From Flavobacteriales bacterium ALC-1 (GTDB taxonomy: Bacteria; Bacteroidota; Bacteroidia; Flavobacteriales; Flavobacteriaceae), in NCBI GenBank assembly GCA_000171875.1, contig ABHI01000002.1, positions 620,001 through 684,000 of the forward strand: a stretch of DNA of 64,000 bases, given 5' to 3'. The notes beneath the pieces were generated by a model. The model did no database searches and was not told the DNA's origin. It saw only the letters and a list, made by a program, of their open reading frames with translations. Position numbers and translations under genes: made by a program. This document shows positions 25,173-33,846 of the stretch, in pieces (the stretch's first letter is position 1; the number at the start of each line of letters is the position of its first letter).

Positions 25173-26029
25173 TATGCTCTTAAAGGTTGATTTGTAATTA
25201 AATCGATATACAAATTTATCTTATTCTTTAAATCTTTACGATGGGTAATAAAATCTAAGAAACCATGCTCAAGTAAAAATTCAGAGGTTTGAAAGCCTTC
25301 TGGTAATTCTTTACCTGTAGTATCTCGTACAATTCTTGGGCCAGCAAAGCCAATCAATGCTCCAGGTTCTGAGATATTAATGTCTCCTAGCATAGCAAAT
25401 GATGCTGTTGTGCCACCTGTTGTTGGATCTGTACATAATGAAATATATGGAATACCAGCATCAGCTAACTGTGCTAATTTAACAGACGTTTTAGCTAATT
25501 GCATTAAAGATAATGCAGCTTCCATCATACGTGCTCCACCAGATTTGCTAATAATCATAAATGGTGTTTTCTTTTTTAATGCGTATTCTGCTGCTCTAGC
25601 AATTTTTTCACCTACAACACTACCCATAGAACCACCAATAAAGCTAAAATCCATACAAGCAATAACTAAATCTTTGCCATTAGATTTACCAACGGCAGTT
25701 CTTACTGCGTCTTTTAAATTGGTTTTAGCCTGTGCCGCTTTTAAACGGTCTGGGTATTTTTTGGTATCCTCAAATTTTAGCGGATCTTTAGAAGTTAAAT
25801 TAGCATCTAACTCTTTAAATTTATTATCATCAAACAGAATTTGAAAATACTCATTACTTCCAATTCTTACATGGTAACCATCTTCAGGGCTCACATAAAA
25901 ATTTTGTTCTAGTTCTTTAGTGTCAATTATTTTTCCTGTTGGGGATTTGTACCAAAGCCCTTTAGGAGTATCTTTCTTTTCCTCTGTTGAGGTTTGTATT
26001 CCTTTGTCTTTTCTTTTAAACCAAGCCAT
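25172..26029 (-). CDS. accD: Acetyl-CoA carboxylase carboxyltransferase subunit beta
   Basis: The 285-residue subunit pairs with AccA to move the carboxyl group from biotin to acetyl-CoA, making malonyl-CoA for fatty acids. The crotonase-like core has [17 protein letters not shown] near 127, [13 protein letters not shown] near 160, [20 protein letters not shown] near 196 and the oxyanion-region GFAGPRIV near 229. The N-terminal zinc ribbon of E. coli AccD (CxxC...CxxC) is replaced: the first pair aligns with KSPTG (28-32) and the second with VSPEDG (46-51). All four cysteines are lost although the surrounding fold residues remain. Confidence 0.95.
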   Translation of the reverse strand: MAWFKRKDKGIQTSTEEKKDTPKGLWYKSPTGKIIDTKELEQNFYVSPEDGYHVRIGSNEYFQILFDDNKFKELDANLTSKDPLKFEDTKKYPDRLKAAQAKTNLKDAVRTAVGKSNGKDLVIACMDFSFIGGSMGSVVGEKIARAAEYALKKKTPFMIISKSGGARMMEAALSLMQLAKTSVKLAQLADAGIPYISLCTDPTTGGTTASFAMLGDINISEPGALIGFAGPRIVRDTTGKELPEGFQTSEFLLEHGFLDFITHRKDLKNKINLYIDLITNQPLRA

Positions 26030-26107
26030 ATTGATTTATAATTTTATAGTAACGATTTAAGATATTAAATAATCTATAATCGAAAGTTTTAGTTAGTAGT
26101 TAGGATG

Positions 26108-26115
26108 CAAATGTA
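26108..26115 (-). promoter_or_regulatory. -7 element upstream of accD
   Basis: The - strand reads TACATTTG, matching TAnnTTTG, 78 bases before the accD ATG. A -33 partner is not clear. Confidence 0.4.
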
Positions 26116-26193
26116 AAACATATAAAATTACTACTTTATTTATTAAACCCAAAAATGTAAAAAAGGATAGAAAAGTAGAATTTAAGGTAAGTA

Positions 26194-26234
26194 AAAACCC
26201 ATTAAAGCTTTGGTTTTTAGCTGTAATGGGTTTT
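26194..26234 (-). terminator. Terminator after fbaA
   Basis: AAAACCCATTA (26194-26204) pairs with TAATGGGTTTT (26224-26234), and the 19-base loop contains an inner AGCT/AGCT pairing. On the - strand a short T run follows. It lies 18 bases after the fbaA stop. Confidence 0.7.
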
Positions 26235-26251
26235 GTAGTTATTTTAATATT

Positions 26252-27319
26252 TTATAAGGTATCTACATTATTTAAATCTTCAAATGCTTTTTTAAGTCTT
26301 GCAACAAAAGCATCTTCTCCTTTACGTAACCAGACACGCGGATCGTAATACTTTTTGTTAGGGACATCATCACCATCAGGATTACCAATTTGCGTTTGTA
26401 AGTAGTCTTTTTTATCTTGGATATAATCTCTTACACCACTCAAAAATGCATATTGCATATCTGTATCGATGTTCATTTTTATAACACCATAGCTAATACC
26501 TTCTCTAATTTCTTCTACAGTAGAACCAGAACCTCCATGAAATACAAAATCAATATGGTTATGGCCAACACCATATTTTTGAGAAATATAATCTTGGGAA
26601 TTCTTTAAAATTTTAGGTGTTAATTTTACGTTTCCAGGTCTGTAAACACCATGTACATTTCCAAAAGCTGCAGCTATAGTAAATTGATCACTAATTTTAC
26701 TTAGTTCTTCATAAGCATAAGCAACTTCTTCTGGTTGTGTGTATAATTTTGAAGCATCAACATCGCTATTATCAACACCATCTTCTTCACCACCAGTAAT
26801 ACCTAGTTCAATCTCTAAAGTCATACCCATTTTACTCATACGAGTTAGGTATTGCTTACAGATTTCAATATTTTCTTCGATTGGTTCTTCAGATAAATCA
26901 ATCATGTGAGAGCTGTAAAGAGGCTTCCCCGTTTCTTTATAGTGTTGTTCACTAGCATCTAGCAAGCCATCAATCCAAGGCAATAATTTTTTTGCACAAT
27001 GATCTGTATGTAAAATTACTGGTACACCATAAGCTTCTGCCATTTGGTGAACATGTTTAGCGCCAGCCACAGAACCAGCAATCGCGCCTTTTTGGTTGTC
27101 GTTACCTAAACCTTTACCAGCATTAAATTGCGCTCCTCCATTAGAAAATTGGATAATAACGGGAGCGTTTAATGCTTTTGCTGTTTCTAAAACACCATTA
27201 ATGGAGTTAGACCCAATAACATTTACTGCAGGTAAGGCAAAGCCTTTTTCTTTAGCTAATTTGAAAATATCTTGAACTTCTCTACCTGTAGCAACTCCAG
27301 GTTTAATATTATGACTCAT
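26252..27319 (-). CDS. fbaA: Class II fructose-bisphosphate aldolase
   Basis: The 355-residue zinc aldolase cleaves fructose 1,6-bisphosphate in glycolysis and forms it in gluconeogenesis. Visible are the zinc-binding VILHTDHCAKK near 106-116, LEIELGITGGEEDGVDN near 173, AAAFGNVHGVYRPGNVK near 222 with a metal His, FVFHGGSGSTVEEI near 263 and NIDTDMQYAF near 288. Length and motifs fit the class IIa (E. coli FbaA) group. A -7 box (TATTTTTG) lies at 27346-27353. Confidence 0.97.
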   Translation of the reverse strand: MSHNIKPGVATGREVQDIFKLAKEKGFALPAVNVIGSNSINGVLETAKALNAPVIIQFSNGGAQFNAGKGLGNDNQKGAIAGSVAGAKHVHQMAEAYGVPVILHTDHCAKKLLPWIDGLLDASEQHYKETGKPLYSSHMIDLSEEPIEENIEICKQYLTRMSKMGMTLEIELGITGGEEDGVDNSDVDASKLYTQPEEVAYAYEELSKISDQFTIAAAFGNVHGVYRPGNVKLTPKILKNSQDYISQKYGVGHNHIDFVFHGGSGSTVEEIREGISYGVIKMNIDTDMQYAFLSGVRDYIQDKKDYLQTQIGNPDGDDVPNKKYYDPRVWLRKGEDAFVARLKKAFEDLNNVDTL

Positions 27320-27345
27320 CTTTTTAAAGTTGAAAAATTAGACTT

Positions 27346-27353
27346 CAAAAATA
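27346..27353 (-). promoter_or_regulatory. -7 element of fbaA
   Basis: The - strand reads TATTTTTG, matching TAnnTTTG, 26 bases before the fbaA ATG. Confidence 0.45.
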
Positions 27354-27434
27354 CATAATTTTTGAGTATTTATGGATTAGGAATTACTTTAAAATAGCGA
27401 AAACGATGTAGTGTTAGCTATTAAGATAAGGCAA

Positions 27435-30032
27435 TTAAAAAGGATAGTTAATACCAATATTATAAACCGCGTTTCTAAAATTGTAATTTTTAAACCAACG
27501 ATTACCCTCACTTTGTGATGGGTCATAGGTTTTAAAGCCAGTATCAAAACGTAAAACAAAAAAGTCGAAATCGTAGCGAATACCAAAACCAGAACCTACA
27601 GCCATATTTTTTAAAGAGTTAAAACCAGTAAACGTAGCTGCTTCATCTTCTACGTTATCAAGTACATTCCAAATATTACCAGCATCTACAAAAAGTGCTC
27701 CTCTAAAATTCCCAAAAAGATTGAAGCGTTGTTCTGCACTGAGGTGAATTTTAAAGTTAGCTTCATTAAACTCGTTGGTAGTATTAGAGCTTCCTGGTCC
27801 TAAGTTATAAGCTGTCCATGCTCTGTTATCATTGGGTCCACCAGCAAAGAAACTTTTAGCAAAAGGAATACTATTAGAGTTACCATAAGGAATAGCAATA
27901 CCAGCATACGTACGAAAAGCAAACACGTTTCTTCTGCCTAAATCGAAATATTTAATATAATCAATTTCGGTTTTAAAGTACTGGGAAAATGCAACGCCAA
28001 AGACTTCGTAATTACCATTATTGTTTTTTGATGACCCAATAACTCTAGAAAGGTTGGAGAGTAAATTACCTGCTAATTCTACTCGCCACTTAAATACAGA
28101 GAAATCGTTATCAAAGATATTAGTGCGTTTATCTTTTTTATAGTCAAAACTTGTAGAGAAAATAAGGTTGTTTTCGGTGAGTCGTTCTTTTCGTTCTTCA
28201 ATATTATTTACAGTTATAAAATCTGCATCATTGGTTGTTAAACTTGTATTGCCAGCTAAAACCTCATCAATAAACTGATCAGCTGGTGAAAATCTATTGG
28301 CTAAACTGTTATCTCTTAAACTTTCATTATCAGCTATATAGTTAATATTTCTAGCAATAGAATTTAACCTACCAAATGAATTTGTATATACCCCAAAATA
28401 ATTACTTGTATTAAGGTTTTTTACAAATTGAATATTAAAAAGGTCTAATTTATTAGTTACAGTTGAAGATGGAAGCCAATTGTAACTCACTAAACCAGAT
28501 AGGGTTTGCTTGTCTAATCCAATATTTTGCTGGCTTGTAGCAGATAGATTTATTGCCGTGCTAGGCGACATATATTTTGGAATAACCTTATCTGTATTAA
28601 ATGGTGTAAATAACCGAGGAATAGTGAGACGAATATTGCCACCAAACTCATTAATATCAAAAAAGGCAGTTGCGTCATCTGTTCTGTTTTTAGAAGCACC
28701 TATTGCTGCAATACCTGTAATTTCTAATGTTTCTGCGCCTCTAAATACGTTTCTAATTTTTAGACCAGTACTAAATGAAAACCCGATAGTTTGTATATTA
28801 CTCTGATTAATTTCTGGATCAAAACTTAAAACGTATTTTTTTTTAGGTTCTAAATAGATGTTCGCAGATAATGTTGTGTCTTCTTTATTTTCAACATAAT
28901 CAATGCTAGATGATCTGAACATCTGTAAATCATAAAGGTATCTTGAGGTTCTACTTCTTGTTATATCACTATATGTATCTCCTTTATTAATAAAAATTGC
29001 ATCTGTAATTGCTTTTGGTCTAAACTTTAATTTGTCTTTACTATAAAGCGTATAGTTTTCATAAACAGTAGTATCTGAAATGGCTTTAAAACGGTTATCA
29101 AAATTATCGTCAGTAAAGATATTTACCTCTTTAATTTTATAGATTTTAAAAGGCTCGGTAGATGTAGAATCCTCACCTCTAATAGTACGATTAGAAATTA
29201 TTAATTCCGTATTTACTTTATGGTTTGTGTCTATAGTATCGGTTTCAAATCGAATATAGTCTTGCCCAAAATAATAAAAACCAGCATTACGTAAATACGT
29301 GTTTATACGTTCGCGTTCGTTTTTAAAATTTTGTTCGTCATGTTGTTCTCCTTTTTTTAGTAATGAGGCTTTACTGAATGTACTATATAGTGAGTCAATA
29401 GCTGGGCTACTTATTATTGGTGTAACTGAATCTAAGGTGTAAGGTTTGTTTTTTGTGACTTTGTAAATCACTTGAGCACGTTTGTTACTGTCTTTTTTTA
29501 CTTCATAGACTACCTCATTGTTAAACCACCCTTTACTGTAATAATACTTTTTTAAGTTATTGACAGTTTTAGCCGTTTTTTCTTCATTTAAGATTGTCGG
29601 AGCTTCACCTGTTCGTTTTAACCAGCTGTTAAAATTTCTTCTAGACTCTATTGATTTATCAAACTGTTTTTTAGATAATAGTTTTGTTTTCCATCTTACT
29701 TTTGCAGAATCATTTAAAACTTTAGCCTGTAGTATCGAATCTATATTTGGTCTTGCTAAATTATAGATGCCTAATTTAAGAGGTATTTTAATTCCTAAAA
29801 TACCATTCATACCTGTATTAACTTTCTGAATTATAATATTATTAATACGTTCTTCATTGTTGATTATACTATCCTCAATAATGGTGTTTTTTGTAATAAG
29901 ATGTTCCCCGTCTTTAACACGTTTCACTACATTACAAGAGCTAAGAGACAAAGCAAACAGTGCTACAATAGAAAAATAGCAAAGTGATTTGTAGTTATTA
30001 TTTGATAATGAAATGCGATGTAGCAAACTCAA
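27435..30032 (-). CDS. tamL: TamL-type outer-membrane assembly lipoprotein (BamA/TamA superfamily)
   Basis: The 865-residue protein begins with a lipoprotein signal ending at Cys33 (LSLSSCNVVKRV), the hallmark that separates TamL from TamA. POTRA-like repeats fill about residues 35-420 (for example NNLKKYYYSKGWFNNEV and INTYLRNAGFYYFGQDY). The C-terminal half is an Omp85 barrel with FFAGGPNDNRAWTAYNLGPG near 740, the family's (V/I)RG(F/Y)-like lid-lock region, and GSGFGIRYDF and a terminal Phe (IGINYPF). It is thought to help insert or export outer-membrane and surface proteins. The partner tamB is not adjacent. It is divergent from the RNA methyltransferase gene; the - strand TATTTTTG at 30070-30077 could be its -7 box. 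Confidence 0.88.
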   Translation of the reverse strand: MSLLHRISLSNNNYKSLCYFSIVALFALSLSSCNVVKRVKDGEHLITKNTIIEDSIINNEERINNIIIQKVNTGMNGILGIKIPLKLGIYNLARPNIDSILQAKVLNDSAKVRWKTKLLSKKQFDKSIESRRNFNSWLKRTGEAPTILNEEKTAKTVNNLKKYYYSKGWFNNEVVYEVKKDSNKRAQVIYKVTKNKPYTLDSVTPIISSPAIDSLYSTFSKASLLKKGEQHDEQNFKNERERINTYLRNAGFYYFGQDYIRFETDTIDTNHKVNTELIISNRTIRGEDSTSTEPFKIYKIKEVNIFTDDNFDNRFKAISDTTVYENYTLYSKDKLKFRPKAITDAIFINKGDTYSDITRSRTSRYLYDLQMFRSSSIDYVENKEDTTLSANIYLEPKKKYVLSFDPEINQSNIQTIGFSFSTGLKIRNVFRGAETLEITGIAAIGASKNRTDDATAFFDINEFGGNIRLTIPRLFTPFNTDKVIPKYMSPSTAINLSATSQQNIGLDKQTLSGLVSYNWLPSSTVTNKLDLFNIQFVKNLNTSNYFGVYTNSFGRLNSIARNINYIADNESLRDNSLANRFSPADQFIDEVLAGNTSLTTNDADFITVNNIEERKERLTENNLIFSTSFDYKKDKRTNIFDNDFSVFKWRVELAGNLLSNLSRVIGSSKNNNGNYEVFGVAFSQYFKTEIDYIKYFDLGRRNVFAFRTYAGIAIPYGNSNSIPFAKSFFAGGPNDNRAWTAYNLGPGSSNTTNEFNEANFKIHLSAEQRFNLFGNFRGALFVDAGNIWNVLDNVEDEAATFTGFNSLKNMAVGSGFGIRYDFDFFVLRFDTGFKTYDPSQSEGNRWFKNYNFRNAVYNIGINYPF

Positions 30033-30180
30033 AAGTTGTCTCGTTTTTTTTGATAATGTTTTTATAAAACAAAAATAATACCATTTATGCCTTTAAATGA
30101 ATTCACTTAAATAAAATTAACTGATAATAAGTGCAAAAAGGTTTACTTTGTATTTCTTAAACAAATGTAAAGACATTTTA

Positions 30181-30918
30181 ATGGTTACAAAGCATCAAAT
30201 AAAGTTAATTAAAAGTTTAAGTTTAAAAAAGAACAGGCAAGAACTCGGCTTATTCATTGTTGAAGGTGTGAAGGGGATTAGTGAGTTTCTAAATTCAGAT
30301 TTTCAACTTGAGAAACTATTTACTACAAAATTGATTTTTGAAGCTTCAAGTGACCAAACTATTGAAGTTTCTGAAACAGAACTTAAAAAGATCTCATCAC
30401 TTAAAAATCCAAATACAGCATTAGCTATATTTAAAACCCCAAAGCCAACGTTACCAGAAAATGTAGGTTTGATTATTGCGCTAGATGCTATTAGAGACCC
30501 TGGGAATTTAGGTACTATAATCCGTCTTTGTGATTGGTATGGAGTTAAAGATTTAGTGTGTAGCACTAATACAGTAGATTGCTATAATTCTAAAGTTGTA
30601 CAAGCAACAATGGGTTCTTTGACGCGTGTAAATGTTAATTATCTAGATTTAGAAAGCTATTTAGAGTCTACCAAAGTGGATGTCTTTGGAGCGTTTATGA
30701 ATGGAGAAAATATTTATGCGACTAACCTACCAAATGAGGGTGTTATTATTTTAGGTAATGAAGCTAATGGTATTTCAGAAATAATAGCATCTAAAGTAGA
30801 TAGACAAATAACAATTCCGCAGTTTGGTGAAAATAAATCAACAGAAAGTTTAAATGTAGCTAATGCTACTGCAATAATTTTAAGCGAATTTAGTCGAAGA
30901 ACTATTACTGAAAAGTAA
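30181..30918 (+). CDS. SpoU/TrmH-family RNA 2'-O-methyltransferase
   Basis: I chose the ATG at 30181 (245 residues) because the N-terminus then begins with MVTKHQIKLIKSLSLKKNRQ, the typical substrate-binding domain. The 11 residues upstream look non-coding. The knotted SPOUT domain has IALDAIRDPGNLGTIIRLCD near 110 (motif 1, the conserved Arg and N-x-G), GVIILGNEANGIS near 193 (motif 2) and ITIPQFGENKSTESLNVANA near 215 (motif 3). It methylates a ribose in rRNA or tRNA; the position is unknown. Its last 14 bases overlap the convergent porT gene. Confidence 0.92.
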   Translation: MVTKHQIKLIKSLSLKKNRQELGLFIVEGVKGISEFLNSDFQLEKLFTTKLIFEASSDQTIEVSETELKKISSLKNPNTALAIFKTPKPTLPENVGLIIALDAIRDPGNLGTIIRLCDWYGVKDLVCSTNTVDCYNSKVVQATMGSLTRVNVNYLDLESYLESTKVDVFGAFMNGENIYATNLPNEGVIILGNEANGISEIIASKVDRQITIPQFGENKSTESLNVANATAIILSEFSRRTITEK

Positions 30919-31621
30919 AATTAATAAAGATGCCTCTAGTTTGCATTTTAGCTACGTTGCCAGTCCATGGACTATTAGGATCTGAATCTCTAACAATTTC
31001 ATCATTTATTGCAAAAACACCACGAATAGAAGGTGTAAATTTAAAATGTAGTAGATAGAAATCAATACCAAAACCAAGCTCGTAGAAATACGTATTTTTT
31101 GCCATTCTAAACTGTCCAGCACTATTGTCATCAGGATTGTTTTCATTACTAGAAAGGTTTAATGCAACAGAAACTCCACCAACAATAAAAGGCTTAAAGT
31201 TATTAATTCGTTTTGTAGAAGCTTTTAATAATAATGGGATATGTACATATGTAGATTTCACCTCTCTCAGTAAATCAGAGTCGTTAAACTCCATGCCATC
31301 AAAATAACTCTCGTCGTAGCGTAAATTTCTTGTGGTAAAAAATACTCCGGGCTCCAGCCTTAGATTTAGGTAATCATTAATACGCATGTCTCCTACTAAT
31401 CCTAAGTGGAATCCGAAAGTTTTATCTACCAAAATATCTTTTCGGTCTTCGTTATAATCAAATTTAAAATCATATTGATTAAAACCAATAAAATAACCCC
31501 AAGACAAAAATTGTTGGTCTTTAGGATCTGGGTTATTAGCTACTTTTTCTTTAGTAAATAGTTGAGCAGAGGCACTTTGAAATGCTAAGGAAAATGCTAA
31601 AATGATTAGTACTCTTTTCAT
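30905..31621 (-). CDS. porT: PorT, type IX secretion outer-membrane protein
   Basis: The start is placed at 31621 (238 residues) to begin at the signal peptide MKRVLIILAFSLAFQSASAQ; the frame upstream lies within menG. The mature protein is a small beta-barrel with LSWGYFIGFNQYDFKF near 43, NLRLEPGVFFTTRNLRY near 90 and a C-terminal Phe-x-Phe-Gln (INFTFQ). The PorT/SprT family is required for type IX protein secretion in Bacteroidota. Placement next to menG/ubiE is the usual arrangement in the phylum and supports the call. It lies one base after menG and is co-transcribed with it. Confidence 0.88.
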   Translation of the reverse strand: MKRVLIILAFSLAFQSASAQLFTKEKVANNPDPKDQQFLSWGYFIGFNQYDFKFDYNEDRKDILVDKTFGFHLGLVGDMRINDYLNLRLEPGVFFTTRNLRYDESYFDGMEFNDSDLLREVKSTYVHIPLLLKASTKRINNFKPFIVGGVSVALNLSSNENNPDDNSAGQFRMAKNTYFYELGFGIDFYLLHFKFTPSIRGVFAINDEIVRDSDPNSPWTGNVAKMQTRGIFINFTFQ

Positions 31622-31622
31622 A

Positions 31623-32354
31623 TTATGCTTTAGATGCGGTATAAATTGTAGCCACTCCCATAGTTTGCGGCATATCTTCGACATTAATAAACCCAATTTT
31701 TCTCAAAATATTGTTCAAAACTTCACCATAAGGAAAAACAGAAGCAGATTCGCTCAAATATTTATAGGCAACTCTATCTTTAGAAAAGAGTTTTCCTATC
31801 GTTGGTAAAATGAATTTTGAATACGTATCGTAACCAAATTTATAAACAGGATTTGTAGGTACTGAGGTTTCTAAGATTACAAAGATACCATCAGGCTTTA
31901 GGACTCTTAAAATTTCAGCTAATCCTTTTTCTAAATTTTCAAAATTTCGTACTCCAAATGCAACGGTAATAGCATCAAAGGTATTATCCTTAAAAGGCAA
32001 ATCTTCAGAATCACCTATAATCATTGATATAACAGCATCTAAATTTTTTTCGGTAATTTTTTGTCTTCCAACTTCAAGCATACCATCGCTAATGTCTAAC
32101 CCTATAATTTCTTTGGCATTAGTAGATGTAAGGCTAATGGCTAAATCTCCTGTTCCTGTGGCAATATCTAAGATGATTTCAGGATTTTTTTCAGCAACAA
32201 GTTTTACAACCTTATTTCTCCATTTTACATCAATACCAAAAGAAATAACACGGTTTAGACCATCATACTCTTTAGAAATGGTATCAAACATTTTGGTAAC
32301 CTGTTCTTTTTTAGATTGATTACTGTCTTTGTAAGGATTTACTTTTTCGGACAT
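31623..32354 (-). CDS. menG: Demethylmenaquinone methyltransferase (UbiE/MenG)
   Basis: The 243-residue SAM-dependent enzyme carries out the last step of menaquinone synthesis, C-methylation of demethylmenaquinone. The family motifs are seen: [20 protein letters not shown] near 24, [13 protein letters not shown] (SAM-binding motif I) near 60, [20 protein letters not shown] near 130 and [17 protein letters not shown] near 154. Menaquinone is the electron acceptor of the Nqr complex encoded later in the window. It heads the menG-porT operon, with a TATATTTG box at 32368-32375. Confidence 0.95.
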   Translation of the reverse strand: MSEKVNPYKDSNQSKKEQVTKMFDTISKEYDGLNRVISFGIDVKWRNKVVKLVAEKNPEIILDIATGTGDLAISLTSTNAKEIIGLDISDGMLEVGRQKITEKNLDAVISMIIGDSEDLPFKDNTFDAITVAFGVRNFENLEKGLAEILRVLKPDGIFVILETSVPTNPVYKFGYDTYSKFILPTIGKLFSKDRVAYKYLSESASVFPYGEVLNNILRKIGFINVEDMPQTMGVATIYTASKA

Positions 32355-32367
32355 TAAAATTTTTTTG

Positions 32368-32375
32368 CAAATATA
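32368..32375 (-). promoter_or_regulatory. -7 element of menG-porT
   Basis: The - strand reads TATATTTG, a full TAnnTTTG match, ending 13 bases before the menG ATG. The nearest TTG upstream is 26 bases away, longer than the usual spacing. Confidence 0.5.
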
Positions 32376-32433
32376 TGGTATTATAAGAGTTTAGTATAAT
32401 TCAATATTACTATTATATCATTTTCAAAATAGA

Positions 32434-32461
32434 TTGAAGCTTTAAATAATATGTATATTTG
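32434..32461 (+). promoter_or_regulatory. Promoter of trkA-trkH
   Basis: TTG at 32434-32436 and TATATTTG at 32454-32461 are separated by 17 bases, close to the phylum consensus. The trkA ATG follows 23 bases downstream. Confidence 0.65.
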
Positions 32462-32484
32462 CATGTTTATTTCAACAATTAACG

Positions 32485-33834
32485 ATGAAAATAATTATCG
32501 CAGGTGCAGGAGAGGTAGGGTTTCATTTAGCAAAATTATTATCTTACGAGTCGCAAGAGATAACCCTTATAGATACAGAGAAAGATAGTTTGTCTTATGC
32601 AGGAGAGCATTTAGATATTAAGACAATTAAAGGTGATGCTACATCTATTTCTATTTTAAGAGAAGCACGTATTGGCACTGCAGCGCTTTTTATTGCGGTA
32701 ACATCCTCAGAAACTACTAATATTACAGCTAGTGTATTGGCTAAGCAACTTGGTGCGCAACGTACTATAGCACGTATTTCAAATACAGAATTTATTGATG
32801 AAAAAGAAGTTATAGGTTTTGATAAATTTGGAATTGACGAGTTAATTTCACCAGAATCTCTAGCAGCATCGGAAATTGAATTATTATTAAATCAATATGG
32901 GTTTAATGATACTTACGAGTTTGAAGATGGTGCATTAACCATGTTAGGTTTGCGTTTATCTAGAACAGCAACTTTTGTAGGTAAAACAGTAAAGGAAGCA
33001 GCCGAGATTTATCCAGAATTACATTTTATACCAATAGCGATACAACGTTATGCAACTCAATATACTATAATACCTAGAGGTGATACCCAATTTAAAGAAG
33101 GAGATAAAGTTGTTTTTATGACCTCTAAAGGTGGAGATGCAGAATTATTTGAACTTTCTGGTAAGGTAAAGGCCGAAATTAAGAATGTAATGATTCTTGG
33201 AGGAAGCAAAATTGGTTATAAAACAGCGAGAGATTTATGTGAAAGTAAGTTTAATGTAAAGCTAGTTGAAAGTAAAAGACCAGTTGCTGAAGAACTTGCG
33301 GATCGTTTGCCAAATGCTTTAATTATTTGTGGTGATGGACGAAATGTTGATATTCTGCATGAAGAAAACATTTCAGAGATGGATGCTTTTATTTCAGTTA
33401 CAGGTAATTCTGAAACTAATATTATGTCTTGCCTTTTAGCAAAATCTAAAGGAGTGAAAAAAACTATCGCTTTGGTTGAGAATATGGATTATTATCAATT
33501 ATCGCAATCTATAGGTATTGATACACTTATTAATAAAAAACTGCTTGCAGCTAACAATATTTTTAGATATATAAGAAAAGGTGAGGTAGTAGCAATGACC
33601 AAATTGACTAACATGAATGCCGAACTTTTAGAGTTTGTGGTAAAGCCAAATTCTAAAATCACCAATAAAGTAATTAGAGAGCTAAGCTTCCCGAGATCAG
33701 CTATTTTTGGTGGTGTGATTAGAGGAGATAAAGGTATGATTCCTCTTGGGGATTTTAAAATTGAAGCTGGTGATCGTGTTGTAGTTTGTTGTTTACCGCG
33801 TTCTATCTCAGAAGTCGAAGCATTTTTCTCTTAG
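32485..33834 (+). CDS. trkA: Trk K+ uptake regulatory NAD-binding subunit TrkA
   Basis: The 449-residue cytosolic protein has two RCK (KTN) units. Each has a Rossmann NAD site (IIIAGAGEVGFHLAKLL at residue 2, and NVMILGGSKIGYKTARDLCE near 234) followed by a TrkA-C domain. GDATSISILREARI and GDGRNVDILHEENI are the paired GD-motifs. TrkA forms a ring under TrkH and gates it in response to nucleotides. It lies 12 bases before trkH with a good promoter upstream, so the two subunits are made together. Confidence 0.96.
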   Translation: MKIIIAGAGEVGFHLAKLLSYESQEITLIDTEKDSLSYAGEHLDIKTIKGDATSISILREARIGTAALFIAVTSSETTNITASVLAKQLGAQRTIARISNTEFIDEKEVIGFDKFGIDELISPESLAASEIELLLNQYGFNDTYEFEDGALTMLGLRLSRTATFVGKTVKEAAEIYPELHFIPIAIQRYATQYTIIPRGDTQFKEGDKVVFMTSKGGDAELFELSGKVKAEIKNVMILGGSKIGYKTARDLCESKFNVKLVESKRPVAEELADRLPNALIICGDGRNVDILHEENISEMDAFISVTGNSETNIMSCLLAKSKGVKKTIALVENMDYYQLSQSIGIDTLINKKLLAANNIFRYIRKGEVVAMTKLTNMNAELLEFVVKPNSKITNKVIRELSFPRSAIFGGVIRGDKGMIPLGDFKIEAGDRVVVCCLPRSISEVEAFFS

Positions 33835-33846
33835 GTAGTATATAAG

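Noticed and set aside
25380..25844. 154-residue open frame antisense to accD
   Set aside because: It is a mirror of the strongly conserved accD sequence in an opposite frame, with no start context and no family resemblance.
31622..31696. N-terminal extension of porT
   Set aside because: The extra residues lie inside menG, and the signal peptide starts at 31621.
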